NCBI GenBank assembly: GCA_028691975.1
Contig: JAQUYF010000009.1
Span: forward strand, 1-44,870
Length of the DNA: 44,870 nucleotides
Direction of reading: 5' to 3'
DNA from: Bacteroidales bacterium
Lineage (GTDB): Bacteria > Bacteroidota > Bacteroidia > Bacteroidales > UBA932
Positions within the stretch are counted from its first letter, which is position 1. Every line of letters starts with the position of its first letter. Below the pieces are notes generated by a model that did no database searches, was not told where the DNA came from, and saw only the letters and a program-made list of their open reading frames with translations. Below are positions 1 to 8,826 of the stretch, one piece after another. A program made the translations under genes and the position numbers.

Positions 1-106
1 GAAATTCATCGGCCCAATAACGAACCAGAGAGGTGTTTTCTCCAAGCATTCCGGCAACCTCACCCATTGTGTAATAAAGTTTTTTAGATGTTGTATCTTC
101 CGTCAT
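1..106 (-). CDS. MerR-family transcriptional regulator, N-terminal fragment (runs off window)
   Basis: Reading the minus strand from the ATG at 104-106 gives about 35 residues before the window edge. They include LYYTMGEVAGMLGENTSLVRYW, split here as LYYTMGEVAGML and TSLVRYW, which match the first helix-turn-helix of MerR-type DNA-binding domains (a Y-x-hydrophobic-GE-V-A-x-hydrophobic segment followed by an LRYW-like turn). The rest of the protein, including any effector domain, lies outside the window. It is separated by only 6 bp from the stop of the M23 peptidase upstream of it on the same strand, so the three genes probably form one operon. Specificity cannot be judged from this fragment. 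Confidence 0.75.
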   Translation of the reverse strand, partial: MTEDTTSKKLYYTMGEVAGMLGENTSLVRYWADEF

Positions 107-112
107 ATTGTA

Positions 113-1075
113 TCAATCCATTGATTGCCCGGTATTTAATGCAATTACCATCATTTCCTGATAAAGCAACGGAGAGACATCGGCAAAAAAGTAATTGATC
201 GGGTCCTCAGGATTGCCGTCTCTTATGACTTCATAGTGAAGGTGCGGGGCAAATGCAGTACCGGAAGATCCGACTCTGCCTATCACTTTGCCCTGCTTAA
301 CTATCTGTCCATTGCTTACCAAAATATCACTCAAGTGTGAATATGTAGTCACCAGGCCATTCTCATGCGTTATTTCCACTCTATTGCCCATCCCTTTTGA
401 TGAGCGTGTGACACTTGTCACCTTACCTGACGCAGCGGCAATAATCTCTGTTCCTATCGGAGCTAAAAGATCCATTCCGCTATGAAACCGTACTGTCTTG
501 TAAAAAGGATTGATCTTCTGTCCGACAGAAGCCCCTGTCTGAGCAACCGAAAAGTTGCGAATCGGAATTATCGAGGGAATCACTTCCGGATTGAAGGTCG
601 GATCGTCAAGTATTTTATTAATATTTAATATTCTCCCGTCCACATGGGTAACAATATTGTCAACTCTCTCACCCTGAACATGGGCATCCCACACAAGATC
701 TTCCTCATCTGAAGAATATATTGTCTTAAGATCCACTCTGTTAGTATCTTCTATAAGCAGAAAATAGTTAGGCGGATTGGAGTGAAAGACATCTTCATAT
801 ATCTCCTGATCTCTTATTTGAAGATTTTGAACCACATTGTCCAGCCTATTGACTTTGTCTGCCATTTCGGATGACTGTTCCATTAGATATTTATTCTCCG
901 CCTCGAGTCTTTTTTCTTTGTCAGTGCTAAAGAACAGGGCAAATACGACATAGTAAGCAACTGCCAACAATATACTAATAACCAAATACTTCAAGACGAT
1001 ACCCAATACTCTTTTGAAGGAAAATTTCTGTGCATCAAATCTTAGTTCGTCCTTATTATATACGAATTTAACCAT
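113..1075 (-). CDS. Membrane-anchored M23 family metallopeptidase (LytM/NlpD type)
   Basis: A 320-residue protein with a short cytoplasmic N-terminus, one membrane segment at about residues 24-50, a predicted coiled coil at about 52-90, a linker, and a C-terminal LytM-type domain at about 185-300. The zinc and catalytic set is complete: H198 and D202 in HSGMD, H247 in YSHL, and H278/H280 in PHLHYE. It is therefore likely an active zinc endopeptidase cutting peptidoglycan cross-links in the periplasm, perhaps in cell division, as in NlpD/MepM-type proteins; the substrate is not shown by the sequence. It lies 11 bp downstream of a paralogue of the same architecture and 6 bp upstream of a MerR-type gene. 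The first residues (MVKFVYNKDELRF) align with the start of the paralogue, which supports this start. Confidence 0.92.
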   Translation of the reverse strand: MVKFVYNKDELRFDAQKFSFKRVLGIVLKYLVISILLAVAYYVVFALFFSTDKEKRLEAENKYLMEQSSEMADKVNRLDNVVQNLQIRDQEIYEDVFHSNPPNYFLLIEDTNRVDLKTIYSSDEEDLVWDAHVQGERVDNIVTHVDGRILNINKILDDPTFNPEVIPSIIPIRNFSVAQTGASVGQKINPFYKTVRFHSGMDLLAPIGTEIIAAASGKVTSVTRSSKGMGNRVEITHENGLVTTYSHLSDILVSNGQIVKQGKVIGRVGSSGTAFAPHLHYEVIRDGNPEDPINYFFADVSPLLYQEMMVIALNTGQSMD

Positions 1076-1086
1076 TTCTCAATGTA

Positions 1087-2055
1087 CTATCCTTTGGACT
1101 TGCCGGAAATGATTAGCTTTTGGTACTCTTCCGAAGTCATATCATTGTTGAAATAATTCCACGGATTGATCGGTCGATCCTTGTAGATAACCTCATAGTG
1201 AAGATGCGTGCCCTTAGAACGTCCGGTACTGCCCATCTTGCCAATTTGCTCTCCACGTTTAACCATCTGTCCCAATTTGACGGTTGCCTCTTTCAGGTGA
1301 GCATATCTTGTCTTATATCCAAAGCCGTGATCAATAATGACATTGTTGCCGTATCCAAAGAAATTATAGCTTACGTCAACAACTATACCATCACCGGTGG
1401 CATAAATAGGCTCGGAGTTAGGACCGGAAATATCTATTCCCGTATGCATTTTGGCAAAGCCGGTAAAAGGATCTGTCCTGTATCCGAAAGAACTTGAGAG
1501 ATGATTATGAACTACGGGCATAACAGGGAAAATGGTTGGAATGCATGAAGCCATATCACCCGCACGCTTGGCCAAAATGGAAACATCATCAAATGAACGG
1601 GACTGTATGTATGCTTTCTTTGAAAGAATATCAAACCTCATCGCCGAAGCGACTAAAAAATCTGAATTTTCGTAATGTTCCAGATAATCGTACCTGTCCA
1701 CCCCTCCAAAACCCGCATTGCGAATGTCTGACGGAATCTCATCCATACCGAAGATAGGACGATATACAATATTGTCTCTCATCTGTATTTCCAACAAAAT
1801 TCTATCATTCTCATCCATCTTTTGGTTGAAAGCTTCCATATTTGAGAGTAATTCCTTGTTTTTTCGCTCCAAAATAACAGCTTTCGGGGTCTCGAGACCA
1901 AGTACTCTGGTGTAAAGCAAATAATAGCCCAAAAAGACACCAACGCTTACTGCAATAAACGCTAAAGTCCTTATTAATCTGCCCTTTACAGAAACATTTG
2001 CGACTTCGTATGAAAGAGTTTCTTTATTAAAAATGTACTTTTTTTCTCCAAACAT
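1087..2055 (-). CDS. Membrane-anchored M23 family metallopeptidase, paralogue of the next gene
   Basis: A 322-residue protein, counting from the ATG at 2053-2055. That start gives MFGEKKYIFNKETL, which parallels MVKFVYNKDELRF in the neighbouring paralogue; an ATG five codons upstream (2068-2070) is possible but less likely. One membrane segment at about residues 29-49 is followed by a coiled-coil stretch at about 60-95 and a LytM-type zinc peptidase domain at about 185-305. H204 and D208 (HTGID), H253 (YAHL) and H284/H286 (THLHYE) complete the active site. This suggests a periplasmic peptidoglycan endopeptidase tethered to the inner membrane. It is first in an operon with the second M23 gene and a MerR-type gene, and is divergent from alaS. 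A TAAATTTG -7 box lies about 30 bp upstream. Confidence 0.92.
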   Translation of the reverse strand: MFGEKKYIFNKETLSYEVANVSVKGRLIRTLAFIAVSVGVFLGYYLLYTRVLGLETPKAVILERKNKELLSNMEAFNQKMDENDRILLEIQMRDNIVYRPIFGMDEIPSDIRNAGFGGVDRYDYLEHYENSDFLVASAMRFDILSKKAYIQSRSFDDVSILAKRAGDMASCIPTIFPVMPVVHNHLSSSFGYRTDPFTGFAKMHTGIDISGPNSEPIYATGDGIVVDVSYNFFGYGNNVIIDHGFGYKTRYAHLKEATVKLGQMVKRGEQIGKMGSTGRSKGTHLHYEVIYKDRPINPWNYFNNDMTSEEYQKLIISGKSKG

Positions 2056-2083
2056 GGGGCTTCTTCGCAATTATATATCCTCG

Positions 2084-2091
2084 CAAATTTA
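2084..2091 (-). promoter_or_regulatory. Bacteroidetes -7 box (TAAATTTG) for the M23 operon
   Basis: The minus strand reads TAAATTTG, a match to the Bacteroidetes TAnnTTTG -7 element, about 30 bp upstream of the preferred start of the M23 gene. No TTTG -33 element is seen at the usual 19-21 bp spacing, so this is a partial match. Confidence 0.4.
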
Positions 2092-2111
2092 CAAAATTTG
2101 GATAAATAAAC

Positions 2112-2119
2112 TAATTTTG
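2112..2119 (+). promoter_or_regulatory. Bacteroidetes -7 box (TAATTTTG) for alaS
   Basis: TAATTTTG fits the TAnnTTTG consensus and lies about 28 bp before the preferred alaS ATG. A well-spaced -33 TTTG is not evident. It lies in the divergent intergenic region shared with the M23 operon. Confidence 0.45.
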
Positions 2120-2147
2120 TGCCAAAATTATATTGATACATAGAATT

Positions 2148-4766
2148 ATGACTTGCAAAGAGATCAGGCAAACTTTCCTGGATTATTTCGCTTCAAAAGG
2201 ACATACAATTGTCCCTTCCGCACCGATGGTTGTCAAAAACGACCCCACACTAATGTTTACAAATGCCGGTATGAACCAGTTTAAAGATTGGTTTTTGGGC
2301 AACACTCCAATTAAACACAGTCGTGTCGCGGATTCACAGAAATGCCTGAGAGTAAGTGGTAAGCACAACGATTTGGAAGAAGTCGGACATGATACTTACC
2401 ACCACACAATGTTTGAAATGCTCGGCAACTGGAGCTTCGGAGATTATTTCAAGAAAGAGGCTATCGGTTGGGCGTGGGAGCTATTGACCGAAGTTTACAA
2501 ATTGGACAGTAACCGACTGTATGCTACAGTATTTGAGGGATACGCCAAAGACGGCTTGGACTTGGATTCCGAGGCTAAAGATTATTGGCTTCAATACCTT
2601 CCCGCCGAAAGAATTATATTGGGCAACAAAAAAGATAATTTCTGGGAAATGGGCGATACCGGACCATGCGGACCGTGCAGTGAGATCCACATAGACCTCA
2701 GACCCGACTCTGAAAGAGCCAAATTACCTGGAAGAGATCTCGTTAACAAGAGCAATCCACTCGTAATCGAGATTTGGAACTTAGTCTTCATACAGTACAA
2801 CCGTAAAGCCAACGGAGAGTTGGAACCACTTCCTCTCAAGCATGTAGATACAGGTATGGGGCTTGAAAGACTGTGTATGGCTCTTCAGGGTAAATACAGC
2901 AATTATGATACGGATGTCTTCACCAACATGATCGGAGCTATCTCTAAATTGAGTGGCATTCCATATAAGACCGACAGTGAAGAGGGTATCGCAATGAGGG
3001 TCATTTCGGATCATATACGTGCAATCAGTTTCTCCATCACCGACGGGCAGCTTCCTTCAAATGTAAAGGCTGGCTATGTCATTCGCAGAATCCTGCGTCG
3101 GGCAGTAAGATATGGTTATACATTCCTCAACTTGCAGGAACCGTTCCTTTGCAAACTTGTACCTCAATTAGTTTCAGATATGGGAGATGCTTTCCCTGAA
3201 TTAAAAAAGCAGCAGCCGTTGATTGAAAAAGTGATAAAGGAAGAAGAAGAGGCATTCCTTCGCACTCTTGACAAGGGAATCCGCTTGATGGACAACATTA
3301 TGGAGAAGTCTAAAGAGACAAAAATTATCTCCGGAGAAGATGCATTTGTACTTTACGACACCTTTGGCTTTCCTATCGACCTGAGTGAGTTAATTGCAAA
3401 AGAACACGGCTATACAATCGATATGGCCGCATTTGAAATCGAACTGGGCAAACAGAAAGAGCGCGCCAGAAATGCAACCGCCATTGAAGCGGGAGACTGG
3501 AATGAGGTAAGACCTTTCACTGCCTGTATGTTTGTCGGCTATGACACTACTGAAGAGAATGTGCATATAATGAAATTCCGTACCGTTAAGGCTAAGAACA
3601 AAGAGATGTACCAGCTTGTCTTCGACAAGACACCTTTCTACGCAGAGAGCGGTGGACAAGTTGGAGACAGCGGAGTTATTGAGTCCGCTTCGGGAGAGAA
3701 GATTACTATCCTCAACACCATAAAGGAAAATAATCTTTTTATCCATATAGCAGAGCGAATCCCGACAGGAACGACAGATGAATTTCACGCATGCGTGGAC
3801 AAACAGAGAAGAGCCGATATCGCAAACAACCACTCTGCGACACATCTTCTACATTACGCTCTGAGACAGATACTTGGGACACATATTGAGCAGAAAGGCT
3901 CATTTGTTAATGCTTCGTACTTCAGATTTGACTTCTCTCATTACGAGAAGATTTCAAGCGAAGATCTGGAAAAAGTTGAAAAAATGGTCAACCGCCTGAT
4001 TCGCGAAAATGCCGTAAAGGAAGAATTTCGTAATGTGCCGATTGAAAAAGCGAGAGAGATGGGAGCAATGGCTCTGTTTGGAGAAAAATACGGTGATTCC
4101 GTGAGAGTTATCAAATTCGGCAAATCCATTGAACTTTGCGGAGGCACTCACACTCCTGCAACAGGATGTATCGGATATTTCAAGATTATCTACGAATCTG
4201 CAGTCGCAGCCGGCGTAAGAAGAATTGAAGCTACTACCGGTGCCCATGCAGAAGCAATTGTGGACAATATGAGGGATACTTTGGATGCCATCCGCAATCT
4301 GTTTGCCAACTCTCCGAATATTATCAGTAGCGTTTCCAAAATGATTGAAGACAACGAGTCTTTCCGTAAAACGATCGAAGAAGTTGCGAGAGAGAGAGCT
4401 GTAGCCTTAAAAAACAGCCTTATCGATGACAGCAAAATACTTAATGGAGTACGTGTAATCACAATGCGGGACGGTGCGTACACTGCGGATATCGTTAAAA
4501 ATATCGCATTTATGCTTTATAAAGAATTAACTAATTCGGTATTTGTTGCGGCTTTTCCAACTCTTGACGGTAAAGCATGCCTAGTCATGATGTACACTGA
4601 CGATTTGGTTAAAAACGGGGCCAATGCTGCCGCCGATATCAAGGCTGTTTCAGGTTTGATTCAGGGTGGCGGTGGCGGACAAAATTTTCTTGCGACTGCC
4701 GGTGGCAAGAATATTGATGGTCTTCCTGATGCAGCAGCCAAATTAATAGAACTTGCTACAAAGTAA
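2148..4766 (+). CDS. alaS: Alanyl-tRNA synthetase
   Basis: Charges tRNA-Ala with alanine in the cytoplasm. From the ATG at 2148 the protein has 872 residues, a normal full length, and begins [14 protein letters not shown] as in other AlaRS proteins; an ATG 15 bp upstream would add five unconserved residues. Domains in order are the class II catalytic core (about 1-245, with [13 protein letters not shown] and [12 protein letters not shown]), the tRNA-recognition helices, the editing domain with its zinc ligands H562/H566 (HSATH) and C664/H668 (CGGTH), and the C-terminal DHHA1/C-Ala domain with a glycine-rich GGGGGQNF motif. Editing residues look intact, so mischarged Ser- and Gly-tRNA-Ala should be cleared. 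Three bp separate it from the LptG-Fmt fusion, so the two are probably co-transcribed. Confidence 0.98.
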   Translation: MTCKEIRQTFLDYFASKGHTIVPSAPMVVKNDPTLMFTNAGMNQFKDWFLGNTPIKHSRVADSQKCLRVSGKHNDLEEVGHDTYHHTMFEMLGNWSFGDYFKKEAIGWAWELLTEVYKLDSNRLYATVFEGYAKDGLDLDSEAKDYWLQYLPAERIILGNKKDNFWEMGDTGPCGPCSEIHIDLRPDSERAKLPGRDLVNKSNPLVIEIWNLVFIQYNRKANGELEPLPLKHVDTGMGLERLCMALQGKYSNYDTDVFTNMIGAISKLSGIPYKTDSEEGIAMRVISDHIRAISFSITDGQLPSNVKAGYVIRRILRRAVRYGYTFLNLQEPFLCKLVPQLVSDMGDAFPELKKQQPLIEKVIKEEEEAFLRTLDKGIRLMDNIMEKSKETKIISGEDAFVLYDTFGFPIDLSELIAKEHGYTIDMAAFEIELGKQKERARNATAIEAGDWNEVRPFTACMFVGYDTTEENVHIMKFRTVKAKNKEMYQLVFDKTPFYAESGGQVGDSGVIESASGEKITILNTIKENNLFIHIAERIPTGTTDEFHACVDKQRRADIANNHSATHLLHYALRQILGTHIEQKGSFVNASYFRFDFSHYEKISSEDLEKVEKMVNRLIRENAVKEEFRNVPIEKAREMGAMALFGEKYGDSVRVIKFGKSIELCGGTHTPATGCIGYFKIIYESAVAAGVRRIEATTGAHAEAIVDNMRDTLDAIRNLFANSPNIISSVSKMIEDNESFRKTIEEVARERAVALKNSLIDDSKILNGVRVITMRDGAYTADIVKNIAFMLYKELTNSVFVAAFPTLDGKACLVMMYTDDLVKNGANAAADIKAVSGLIQGGGGGQNFLATAGGKNIDGLPDAAAKLIELATK

Positions 4767-4769
4767 CGC

Positions 4770-7187
4770 ATGAAAAAGCTCGACAAACTTCTTATTTCCT
4801 CTTTTATAGGTCCATTTATTTTGACCTTCTTCATTGTCATTTTTGTTTTGGCCCTCCAGTTTTTATGGGTCTACATTGACGAACTTGTAGGAAAGGGCTT
4901 AGGTTTGGGAGTTATTTTTGAGTTTTTGGGGTGGGCATCGGCGACATTAACTCCGATGGCTCTTCCTCTTGCCACACTTCTGGCCTCAATCATGTCGCTT
5001 GGAAGTCTTGGCGAGAACAACGAGTTGCTTGCCATGAAAGCGGCCGGTATCTCACTGAAGAGAATATTCGTACCGCTGATCGGCGTCTCAGCCTTTATTG
5101 TAGTCGGAGCATTTTTCGCTTCCAACAATCTGATTCCAGTCGCATACAATAAGATTTACACTCTGAGGGAAGATATTATCAAGACCAAAGAGACTATCAA
5201 GATCCCTGTCGGCACATTTTACGACGGTATTGACGGCTATATCCTGAGGATTGAGCATCGCAATGACGAGACAGGCAAACTTTACAACCTGATTATCTAT
5301 GACCACTCAGGCAACAACGGCAACACCAATATGACGTTGGCTGATTCAGGGTTGATACATATTACGCCCGATGACAAGAATCTTATTTTTGACCTCTACC
5401 ACGGCTGCTCGTACGTAGAGTCCAACTTAATGACTTATCGCGATACATCCATTGAACTTCAGAGACTTAAATTCGACCAGCAGCAGTTAATCGTTCCTCT
5501 CGAAAACTACACATTTTCCCGCACGGACGATGACAGATTCAGCGATGAGGTAATGTCCAAAGATTTGCAGGCCCTAAGGCATGACAGGGACTCTCTGTCA
5601 ACAGTGTTCGACACCCTGAGAGGTCTTCAGTACAAAAGATTGGTTAGCGGTGCCGGACTTGAGTATCTCCATCAACTCGACACATCGAGAAATAAAGTAA
5701 TTAAGGGGAATATAAATCTTGACACTCTCTATGCAAATCTGGACACGGAGCATGAGCTTCAAGCATGCAGACAGGCTATCAACAGCGTCGCAATCGCCAC
5801 CGAACAGATTAATACTTACAAGAACGAAGATTGGAGATATATTGATCCTCTGCGCAGAATCGATATTGAGAGCTATCGCAAATTCACACTTTCCTTGGCC
5901 TGCCTGATTTTTTTCTTTATCGGAGCACCGCTTGGGGCCATTATCAGGAAGGGAGGACTTGGTACTCCGGTCATTATTTCGATTCTATTCTTTCTGATCT
6001 ACTACATAATCGATATGATTGGCAAGAAACTGGCGCGAGACGGTGCGGTTTCTCCTTTCACCGGAACTATAGTCTCATCACTCATTTTGCTCCCATTGGG
6101 AGTTTTCCTGACGTGGAAGTCCACTAAAGACTCCAATTTGTTTTCGATGGACTCATATACTCTGTTCTTTAAAAATGTCGGAAAGGGCGTGGTCAAAGGG
6201 TACAGGAGTGTTCGAAATGTCTTCAGAAGAAGAGGAGGAAGAGTGCGTATCGTATATATGGGAACGCCTGAATTTGCCGTAGGTCCACTCAGTATGCTGA
6301 TTGAAAACAAATATGAGATTGCAGCTGTAGTTACCGTACCTGACAAACCGAGCGGTAGAGGTCTGAAAGTCAATGAGTCGGATGTAAAGAAGTATGCAGT
6401 CAGTCAGAACATCCCCGTTATGCAGCCTGTCTCTCTGAAAGACCCGGAATTCCTTGCACAATTGAAGGCAATTGATGCAGACCTATTCATTGTAGTGGCA
6501 TTCAGAATGTTACCTAAAGAGGTATGGTCTATGCCACGCATGGGAACATTCAATCTTCATGCTTCTCTGCTGCCAAGATACAGGGGAGCGGCTCCTATCA
6601 ATTGGGCCATCATTAACGGAGAAAAAGTCACAGGTGTTACCACTTTTCTTATTGATGAACAGATTGATACCGGTAGGATACTGTTTCAGACACAATGCCC
6701 TATCGATAATTACGAGACCGCCGGTTCTCTTCACGACAAACTTATGGCTCTTGGCTCAGAGCTTGTTGTAAAAACTACCGAAGCCTTTGTTAATCACAAT
6801 GTTAAAAGTTATCTACAGGAAAATTTCGCAGCCGTTAAACCGGCGCCTAAGATTACCAGGGAGATTTGTCATATTGACTGGACCCAAAATGCACGAGATG
6901 TTGATGCTCTGATACGTGGTCTTAGCCCATACCCTGCTGCATATACATCCATTGTATCGGGAGAAGAAGTCTCAAATGTCAAAATATACGACTCATACGT
7001 CGTTGAAAGTATTGATAATGACCTTCCTGCCGGCACCATAACAACCGATGGAAAGACCTTCATTGAGGTCAAGTGCGGTTCGAGATCAATACGTATAGAG
7101 AATATTCAGGTAGCCGGTAAAAAGAGACTCTTCACCAAAGATTTCCTGCTTGGCTTCAGAGATCTTGAAAAATACAAATTTGTGTAA
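4770..7187 (+). CDS. lptG-fmt: LptF/LptG-family (YjgP/YjgQ) permease fused in frame to methionyl-tRNA formyltransferase
   Basis: One uninterrupted 805-codon frame. Residues 1 to about 455 are an LptF/LptG-type permease: membrane helices in about 10-120, a large periplasmic beta domain with inserted coil at about 130-365, and membrane helices at about 371-455. LptF/G proteins form the membrane part of the ABC machine that extracts LPS from the inner membrane. A basic cytosolic tail (about 456-490) leads straight into a complete Fmt from V492 (VRIVYMGTPEFAVGPL): the 10-formyl-THF-binding Rossmann domain with catalytic N595, H597 (FNLHASLLPRYRG) and D633 (IDTGRI), then the C-terminal OB-like domain. 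Fmt formylates initiator Met-tRNA. The Fmt part is 314 residues, the usual length of a free enzyme. Either a real fusion, or nested genes with Fmt starting at the internal GTG. It lies between alaS and the thiamine pyrophosphokinase gene, with 3-bp gaps on both sides. Confidence 0.93.
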   Translation: MKKLDKLLISSFIGPFILTFFIVIFVLALQFLWVYIDELVGKGLGLGVIFEFLGWASATLTPMALPLATLLASIMSLGSLGENNELLAMKAAGISLKRIFVPLIGVSAFIVVGAFFASNNLIPVAYNKIYTLREDIIKTKETIKIPVGTFYDGIDGYILRIEHRNDETGKLYNLIIYDHSGNNGNTNMTLADSGLIHITPDDKNLIFDLYHGCSYVESNLMTYRDTSIELQRLKFDQQQLIVPLENYTFSRTDDDRFSDEVMSKDLQALRHDRDSLSTVFDTLRGLQYKRLVSGAGLEYLHQLDTSRNKVIKGNINLDTLYANLDTEHELQACRQAINSVAIATEQINTYKNEDWRYIDPLRRIDIESYRKFTLSLACLIFFFIGAPLGAIIRKGGLGTPVIISILFFLIYYIIDMIGKKLARDGAVSPFTGTIVSSLILLPLGVFLTWKSTKDSNLFSMDSYTLFFKNVGKGVVKGYRSVRNVFRRRGGRVRIVYMGTPEFAVGPLSMLIENKYEIAAVVTVPDKPSGRGLKVNESDVKKYAVSQNIPVMQPVSLKDPEFLAQLKAIDADLFIVVAFRMLPKEVWSMPRMGTFNLHASLLPRYRGAAPINWAIINGEKVTGVTTFLIDEQIDTGRILFQTQCPIDNYETAGSLHDKLMALGSELVVKTTEAFVNHNVKSYLQENFAAVKPAPKITREICHIDWTQNARDVDALIRGLSPYPAAYTSIVSGEEVSNVKIYDSYVVESIDNDLPAGTITTDGKTFIEVKCGSRSIRIENIQVAGKKRLFTKDFLLGFRDLEKYKFV
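6233..6245 (+). promoter_or_regulatory. Internal AGGAGG plus GTG: candidate independent start of fmt inside the fusion
   Basis: AGGAGG (6233-6238) lies 4 bp before an in-frame GTG (6243-6245). Translation from this GTG would begin VRIVYMGTPEF, exactly where free Fmt proteins start. Shine-Dalgarno sequences are uncommon in Bacteroidota, and an Arg/Gly-rich stretch (RRRGGR) can produce AGGAGG by chance, so this is only suggestive of separate initiation. Confidence 0.4.
6243..7187 (+). CDS. fmt: Methionyl-tRNA formyltransferase as an alternative stand-alone product of the fusion frame
   Basis: If ribosomes start at the GTG at 6243 this gives a 314-residue Fmt of normal length with nothing missing: the N-terminal MGTPEF loop, N104/H106/D142 (numbered from the GTG) and the C-terminal tRNA-binding domain ending IQVAGKKRL...FRDLEKYKFV. 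It shares its frame with the upstream permease and there is no stop codon between them. The entry is listed so that both readings are recorded. Which products exist in the cell cannot be told from sequence. Confidence 0.5.
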   Translation: MRIVYMGTPEFAVGPLSMLIENKYEIAAVVTVPDKPSGRGLKVNESDVKKYAVSQNIPVMQPVSLKDPEFLAQLKAIDADLFIVVAFRMLPKEVWSMPRMGTFNLHASLLPRYRGAAPINWAIINGEKVTGVTTFLIDEQIDTGRILFQTQCPIDNYETAGSLHDKLMALGSELVVKTTEAFVNHNVKSYLQENFAAVKPAPKITREICHIDWTQNARDVDALIRGLSPYPAAYTSIVSGEEVSNVKIYDSYVVESIDNDLPAGTITTDGKTFIEVKCGSRSIRIENIQVAGKKRLFTKDFLLGFRDLEKYKFV

Positions 7188-7190
7188 CAA

Positions 7191-7820
7191 ATGAAAAGGA
7201 TCGTTATTTTAGCCAATGGAGACTTTCCATCCTCCACAGTAACGCTGGATTTGCTTCACGATGCGGACGTTATCATTTGCTGCGACGGTGCAGCCGAGCG
7301 GCTGTCCAAATATGGCATGGAGCCTAATTTTGTAGTTGGAGATATGGATTCCCTCTCCGAGAAATATAAGAAGAAGTACCAATCTCTCCTCTACAGTTCT
7401 GCAGATCAGGAAACCAATGATCTGACAAAGGCTTTTATACTTGCAAGGACACTGTCACCGGGCGAGATTCACATTTTAGGTGCAACCGGAAAGAGGGAAG
7501 ACCACACGCTTGGCAACGTCTCACTATTGCTGGATTACGCAAAATCCATCAATTGTCCTATCGATATCGTAACCGACTACGGCCGTTTTATGGCTATCTA
7601 TGATACCGCCACTCTTGATGTTCCTCTCGGCATCCAGATTTCTATCTTCGCCTTTGACGCTACGCTGAAAATAAAATCGGCAGGATTGAAATATCCTACC
7701 GATAATGTAATATTCGATTCGTTATGGAAGGCTTCCCTTAATGAAGCCTGCGAAACGAGTGTAACACTTACGCTATCACACCGTTGCGGCGTGTTGCTGT
7801 TTCTTGCGAACAGCCACTAA
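7191..7820 (+). CDS. Thiamine pyrophosphokinase
   Basis: A 209-residue cytoplasmic enzyme that transfers pyrophosphate from ATP to thiamine to give thiamine diphosphate. The family motifs are in order: ANGDFP (8-13), CCDGAAERL (30-38), VVGDMDS (48-54, acidic metal and substrate site), DQETNDLTKA (72-81) and the glycine-rich GATGKREDHTLGN (97-109). The C-terminal beta domain is present but short. It starts 3 bp after the Fmt stop and is probably the last gene of the alaS operon. Its last 45 bp overlap the 3' end of the convergent dehydrogenase gene, so both stop codons lie inside the other reading frame. Confidence 0.93.
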   Translation: MKRIVILANGDFPSSTVTLDLLHDADVIICCDGAAERLSKYGMEPNFVVGDMDSLSEKYKKKYQSLLYSSADQETNDLTKAFILARTLSPGEIHILGATGKREDHTLGNVSLLLDYAKSINCPIDIVTDYGRFMAIYDTATLDVPLGIQISIFAFDATLKIKSAGLKYPTDNVIFDSLWKASLNEACETSVTLTLSHRCGVLLFLANSH

Positions 7821-8744
7821 CATATCGTCTATCATTGCTTCCATTCCCCATTTCGGTGCCCATCCCCACTCTTTGCGAGCGCATGAGTCATCCATCATGT
7901 TTGGCCAGGAATCGGCAATTGCAGCCTTTACCGGATCTATCTTATAATCGAATGTAGCTTCAGGAATACGTTTCTTTATGGATGAGAACAACTCTTTCGG
8001 GTTAAAACTCATTGATGTAATATTGAAACTGTTGCGATGAATCAGTTTGTCCGGATCTGCCTCCATGAGCATTGTTACTGCGTGAAGAGCATCCGGCATA
8101 TAAAGCATATCCATATAAGAGTCTTCCGGCACTTCGCAAGTATAGTGATGTCCGCTCTTTATTATTTCGTAAAATACCTCAACTGCATAGTCGGTTGTAC
8201 CTCCGCCCGGCATGGCACCGTTTGAGATAATGCCCGGAAAGCGTACGCTGCGAGCATCCACACCGAAACGGGAATGATAGTAATCCCCCAAAAGCTCCCC
8301 GGCAACCTTACAGACACCATACATAGTGTTAGGTCTCATTACTGTATCCTGAGGGGTCATGTCATGAGGAGTAGTTTCTCCGAAAGCTCCTATGGAACTT
8401 GGAGTAAACACGGCACAGTGCAACTCCTTTGCGATATTCAGAGTATTGAGCAAGGCTCCCATATTTATATTCCATGCCAACTGAGGATTTTTCTCGCCTG
8501 TTGCACTCAGCAGAGCAACAAGATTAAAAAGAGAATCGATGTTGTATTTCTTGACAAGTTCGCCATAAGCATTTACGTCAGTTGCATCAAGCTTCTCGCC
8601 AATACCGTTGGCACGCAACTTATCCACCATATCGTCTCTTAAATCTGCTGCTATGACGTTATCCTTTCCGTAATACTTTTGAAGATGCGGGACCAGTTCC
8701 GTGCCTATCTGCCCACCAGCTCCGACTACCAATATTCGTTTCAT
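7776..8744 (-). CDS. NAD-dependent SDR epimerase/dehydratase, L-threonine 3-dehydrogenase type
   Basis: A 322-residue extended short-chain dehydrogenase/reductase. The NAD-binding GAGGQIG is at residues 8-14. The catalytic set is the Ser in TPSSIGAFG (about 116-117) and Y142-x3-K146 (YGVCK). The overall sequence resembles the SDR-type L-threonine 3-dehydrogenases of Bacteroidota, which oxidise threonine to 2-amino-3-ketobutyrate. The usual partner kbl (2-amino-3-ketobutyrate CoA ligase) is not next to it here, so the substrate is inferred from family resemblance only; a nucleotide-sugar epimerase is the alternative. It is monocistronic on the minus strand, with a TACTTTTG -7 box upstream and a 45-bp convergent overlap with the thiamine pyrophosphokinase gene. 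Confidence 0.85.
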   Translation of the reverse strand: MKRILVVGAGGQIGTELVPHLQKYYGKDNVIAADLRDDMVDKLRANGIGEKLDATDVNAYGELVKKYNIDSLFNLVALLSATGEKNPQLAWNINMGALLNTLNIAKELHCAVFTPSSIGAFGETTPHDMTPQDTVMRPNTMYGVCKVAGELLGDYYHSRFGVDARSVRFPGIISNGAMPGGGTTDYAVEVFYEIIKSGHHYTCEVPEDSYMDMLYMPDALHAVTMLMEADPDKLIHRNSFNITSMSFNPKELFSSIKKRIPEATFDYKIDPVKAAIADSWPNMMDDSCARKEWGWAPKWGMEAMIDDMLVAVRKKQQHAATV

Positions 8745-8772
8745 GTCTTATGAATTGTTTTAAATTGCGCCA

Positions 8773-8780
8773 CAAAAGTA
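8773..8780 (-). promoter_or_regulatory. Bacteroidetes -7 box (TACTTTTG) for the dehydrogenase gene
   Basis: The minus strand reads TACTTTTG, fitting TAnnTTTG, about 28 bp upstream of the dehydrogenase ATG. No clear -33 TTTG at the expected spacing. Confidence 0.4.
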
Positions 8781-8813
8781 ATACTTTTATAGAGAAATTC
8801 TCCTTTCAATTGC

Positions 8814-8821
8814 TATTTTTG
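8814..8821 (+). promoter_or_regulatory. Bacteroidetes -7 box (TATTTTTG) abutting queG
   Basis: TATTTTTG ends only 5 bp before the queG ATG at 8827. If this box is used, transcription would start at or next to the A of the start codon, giving a leaderless or nearly leaderless mRNA. No convincing -33 element was seen. Confidence 0.4.
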
Positions 8822-8826
8822 CAAAA

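Noticed and set aside
3390-3845. 151-codon minus-strand frame inside alaS
   Set aside because: Antisense to the conserved editing region of alaS, Cys- and Ser-rich without any family pattern.
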